NCBI GenBank assembly: GCA_024400565.1
Contig: JAKSMQ010000002.1
Location: forward strand, 27,616-91,615
DNA: 64,000 nt
Direction: 5' to 3'
Source of the DNA: Bacteroidales bacterium
GTDB lineage: Bacteria > Bacteroidota > Bacteroidia > Bacteroidales > P3
Part shown: one piece after another, positions 63,220 through 64,000 of the stretch
How positions within the stretch are numbered: position 1 is the first letter of the stretch
Layout: the number at the start of each line of letters is the position of its first letter
Notes under the pieces: generated by a model
The model's input: only the letters and a program-made list of their open reading frames with translations
Database searches by the model: none
Told to the model about the DNA's origin: nothing
Translations under genes and position numbers: made by a program

Positions 63220-63774
63220 TTATTTTTTCTTCGCAGCATTTTTGTTCAGCGAAGCTGTTTGTATAGAAATCAGGAATTCTAACATTTCATCTGTTAGTGA
63301 ATTCTTGGGGACAATGGTTGCCGAAGATGGGGAAGGCATGAGGAATAGGGCATTGTCCGAGACACAGATTTTGTTTAGCTGTTCATATTCCGTCTTTTGC
63401 CAGCCTGCAGCCGTAGTTGCTACGAAATATTTGTCATAAAAACTGATTTCATACTCTAATTTTCCCATATCTTTCATCCGGTTGAATACTTTTTTCGCAT
63501 TCTTTCTCCATATAAACGGAACCCCAATAGGGAACGCAATAAGATAGGGAATAATATATAGGTACCACATGGCAAGGCCACTATTCGACAATAATGACAT
63601 GCAAAACAGCAGACCGGCGATGGGCATCATATATGCCTTCGGATGCCGAAAACTCTCCTTGGTTATTAATTTCTGAAAATCAAGGATGTCATCTTGCTCA
63701 ACCTTGCAACGAACAGTATGCTTCGGCGGACATACCTGCTTGTTATGTTCGTTCAGTATGATTTCCTGTTCCAT
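63220..63774 (-). CDS. AlaX-type leader fused to a YcxB-like membrane protein
   Basis: 184 residues. Residues 1-21 (MEQEIILNEHNKQVCPPKHT then V) are a more diverged copy of the AlaX leader. Then RCKVEQDDILDFQKLITKESF, two transmembrane segments (GLLFCMSLLSNSGLAMWYLY, IIPYLIAFPIGVPFIW), and a soluble domain with YEISFYDKYFVATTAAGWQKTEYEQLNKI, resembling YcxB-like proteins. Function unknown. First gene of the three-gene group. Confidence 0.72.
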   Translation of the reverse strand: MEQEIILNEHNKQVCPPKHTVRCKVEQDDILDFQKLITKESFRHPKAYMMPIAGLLFCMSLLSNSGLAMWYLYIIPYLIAFPIGVPFIWRKNAKKVFNRMKDMGKLEYEISFYDKYFVATTAAGWQKTEYEQLNKICVSDNALFLMPSPSSATIVPKNSLTDEMLEFLISIQTASLNKNAAKKK

Positions 63775-63832
63775 AATATCCTTCTTCTGTAATTTAGCAA
63801 TATTAGATGCTTCTTATATTTGTAGTAGGGTT

Positions 63833-64000
63833 TTATCTCGTTAATTCTTCAAATCCACGGCATTCATCTTGATATCCATTATGGATGGGGGAAGAGTGAT
63901 ATCTGAAGCTTCTTTCTATGATGGGTTTGATAACGTTTTTGTTGTCCCCTGACTGAAAGGCAGAAGTTGAAATCAAGTCTGTTGACCAACCACCGATGTC
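63833..64000 (-). CDS. 3' end of a gene cut by the window edge
   Basis: An open frame enters from the right edge and stops at TAA (63835-63833): 55 residues, opening DIGGWSTDLISTSAFQSGDN and closing CRGFEELTR. No family recognised. Its direction matches the AlaX-leader group, so it could be another member, but its start is outside the window. Confidence 0.5.
   Translation of the reverse strand, partial: DIGGWSTDLISTSAFQSGDNKNVIKPIIERSFRYHSSPIHNGYQDECRGFEELTR

Overview
The window reads as a stretch of a Bacteroidales chromosome, possibly Prevotellaceae-like, although the genus cannot be fixed from sequence alone. Evidence: promoters of the Bacteroidetes type (TAnnTTTG at -7, TTTG about 20 bp upstream), weak Shine-Dalgarno signals, GldD plus a giant secreted protein with a type IX secretion (T9SS) C-terminal tail, DUF4295 next to rpmG, FISUMP-type repeats, a viroplasmin-RNase H fusion, and the Bacteroidetes order rplM-rpsI-rpsB-tsf. 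No rRNA, tRNA, CRISPR array, intact insertion sequence or phage was found.

Layout. 0-8.4 kb: housekeeping genes ribH-fmt, HU, rsgA, recJ-ettA, a small secreted protein, ogt. 8.4-17 kb: an HU-like protein with an Asn/Gly/Pro tail, iorBA, an exported hydrolase, then gldD, a methyltransferase fragment, pcm, a HAD phosphatase and thiL on the minus strand. 17-28 kb: dus, a radical SAM enzyme, a LutA-like protein, prsW, an LtaS-like enzyme, a Cys-rich protein, prfA, a flippase, prmC and rnhA. 28-36 kb: translation genes (tsf, rpsB, rpsI, rplM, rpmF, yceD, rimO, ftsY, DUF4295, rpmG). 36-47 kb: an exported Fe-S aldo/keto reductase, an 8.2 kb T9SS fibronectin-type protein and an accessory intergenic zone. 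47.8-58 kb: a long plus-strand run (metallo-hydrolase, thioesterase, mnmA, envelope proteins, U32 peptidase, radA, rluA-type synthase, mgsA, FMN-binding lipoprotein). 58-64 kb: minus-strand transporter, thioesterase, phosphoesterase, outer-membrane protein and a three-gene group led by an AlaX-like editing protein; a cut-off gene runs off the right edge.

Two things stand out. First, intergenic regions carry arrays of short words repeated with an exact 11 or 22 bp step (8.45, 18.16, 22.89, 37.15, 45.77 and 46.09 kb; two-copy versions at 47.49 and 58.10 kb). The words differ between loci but the step does not, so spacing on the DNA helix, not sequence, appears to be the conserved property. Two arrays 28.7 kb apart share the palindrome TAGCCTAGGCTA; two others share the 11-bp words TGGACGCTATA and TGCTGTCTATG in head-to-head blocks. 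Second, three adjacent unrelated genes at 62.0-63.8 kb begin with the same leader of about 21 codons, native to the AlaX-like gene; homology starts at the ATG and stops at the same codon. Both patterns are visible directly; any function is inference.
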